Assembly: GCA_043749095.1 (NCBI GenBank)
Contig: JAYVEB010000097.1
Location: forward strand, 1 to 15,381
Direction: 5' to 3'
Length of the DNA stretch: 15,381 bases
Origin: PBB1 sp043749095
GTDB taxonomy: Bacteria > Pseudomonadota > Gammaproteobacteria > Burkholderiales > Burkholderiaceae_C
Notes under the pieces: generated by a model
The model's database searches: none
Told to the model about the DNA's origin: nothing
Seen by the model: only the letters and a program-made list of their open reading frames with translations
Position numbers and translations under genes: made by a program
Shown: piece after piece, positions 14,768 through 15,381 of the stretch
Numbering within the stretch: the stretch's first letter is position 1
Layout of the letters: every line of letters begins with the position of its first letter

Positions 14768-15381
14768 CAGGTGGCGGCGTTGGAGGTGGCGTTGGCAAGG
14801 CGGTGCGGCCGGCGCTTCGTCGCATCCTGCCGCCACATCAGGCACATCGCGAGCAACAGCGCGGCGCCGTGCGTCAGCAGCAAGGCCGCGCCCATCCCCA
14901 TCTTGCCGTTGGACACCCAGGCCCGCGACAGGCTGATCAAGTTGTAGTAGACGATGAAGGTCAGCAGCGCAAAGATCAGGTTCCAGTTGCTGGCCCGCCG
15001 CGGGTTGATCGCCGCCAGTCCGATCGCCAGCAGCACCATGTTCGTAGCGGCCAGTATCAGGCCCAGGCGCCAGGTCAGCTCGCCGAGATGTTCCGGTGTC
15101 GGCCTGGTCAGCAGTGCCATCGTGGAGCGTGCCTTCGGTGGCAGCTGGTCGGTGGGCGACGCGAGCCGGTCGCCGACGATCACGTCATAGCGGTCGAAGC
15201 GCGACAGCGTCTTTTCGGTGGACTTGCGGTTGACCTCGTTGCGCTGACCGTCGCCCAGGCGCAAGTAGCGGTTCTGGTCTTCGACCTCGACGCGACCAGT
15301 GCGCGAGGTGGTGACCGATTCGGTGTCCTTCAAGCGGCCGTAGATGAACACATTGCGCCCGACGGCACCGACGGGCGCAAT
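14767..15381 (-). CDS. lptF: LPS export ABC transporter permease LptF (5' end cut by window edge)
   Basis: The frame is open from the window edge for 204 residues and ends in TGA, which shares one base with the lptG ATG. This is the C-terminal half of an LptF-type permease. It contains the end of the periplasmic jellyroll domain (NVFIYGRLKD, EDQNRYLRLGDGQR, FDRYDVIVGDR). Then come the connecting helix LTRPTPEHLGELTWRLG and three membrane helices (about LILAATNMVLLAIGLAAI, NLIFALLTFIVYYNLISLS, MGMGAALLLTHGAALLLAM). Gene order lptF-lptG is the standard one, which supports LptF over LptG despite their similarity. A GTG inside the frame near 15351 is not the true start because the fold clearly continues upstream. 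Confidence 0.92.
   Translation of the reverse strand: MAPVGAVGRNVFIYGRLKDTESVTTSRTGRVEVEDQNRYLRLGDGQRNEVNRKSTEKTLSRFDRYDVIVGDRLASPTDQLPPKARSTMALLTRPTPEHLGELTWRLGLILAATNMVLLAIGLAAINPRRASNWNLIFALLTFIVYYNLISLSRAWVSNGKMGMGAALLLTHGAALLLAMCLMWRQDATKRRPHRLANATSNAAT

Overview
The window looks like chromosomal housekeeping DNA from a GC-rich betaproteobacterium, most likely of the order Burkholderiales (Rubrivivax/Leptothrix-like; the genus is a guess). The basis is high GC with strong third-position GC, a short H-NS-like protein of the Burkholderia type, the argA/hrpA divergent pair, and a FimV-type inner-membrane protein with a betaproteobacterial N-terminal domain. I see no transposase, integrase, phage gene, CRISPR array or recognisable defence system. 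The window is complete at neither end: dnaG runs off the left edge and lptF off the right edge.

Left part (1-3977, all minus strand). DNA primase dnaG (3' end missing) is preceded by an hns-like gene with its own candidate promoters and a good intrinsic terminator, then by yggX (Fe(II) trafficking/oxidative damage protection) and argA (N-acetylglutamate synthase). A 26-nt inverted repeat lies between argA and yggX. hrpA, a DEAH-box RNA helicase, starts 42 bp from argA and points the other way.

Middle (4020-11136, plus strand). hrpA is followed by tRNA-Pro(UGG) and tRNA-Arg(UCU), then a conserved-looking protein I cannot assign, then a FimV-like envelope protein with a signal peptide, an Ala-rich basic linker, a coiled coil, one membrane segment and a cytoplasmic helical-repeat domain. 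The FimV-like gene overlaps the convergent aminotransferase gene by 9 bp at the 3' ends.

Right part (11128-15381, minus strand). Transcription order is lptF (5' end missing), lptG, a short CbiX-type sirohydrochlorin chelatase, cysB, and a YbdL-like methionine aminotransferase. All junctions are coupled: lptF/lptG share TGATG, and cbiX/cysB and cysB/aminotransferase share ATGA. The last three genes share a sulfur theme: siroheme for sulfite reductase, the cysteine regulon activator, and methionine transamination. lptF and lptG encode the membrane subunits of the LPS export ABC transporter.

The most unusual structure is at the lptG-cbiX junction. Three tandem copies of a 14-bp unit create two back-to-back five-codon mini-ORFs, so that three successive ATGA stop/start overlaps connect lptG to cbiX. 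Nothing in the window convinces me of an undescribed multi-gene system. The unassigned 250-aa protein and the repeat-built reinitiation chain are the best leads.
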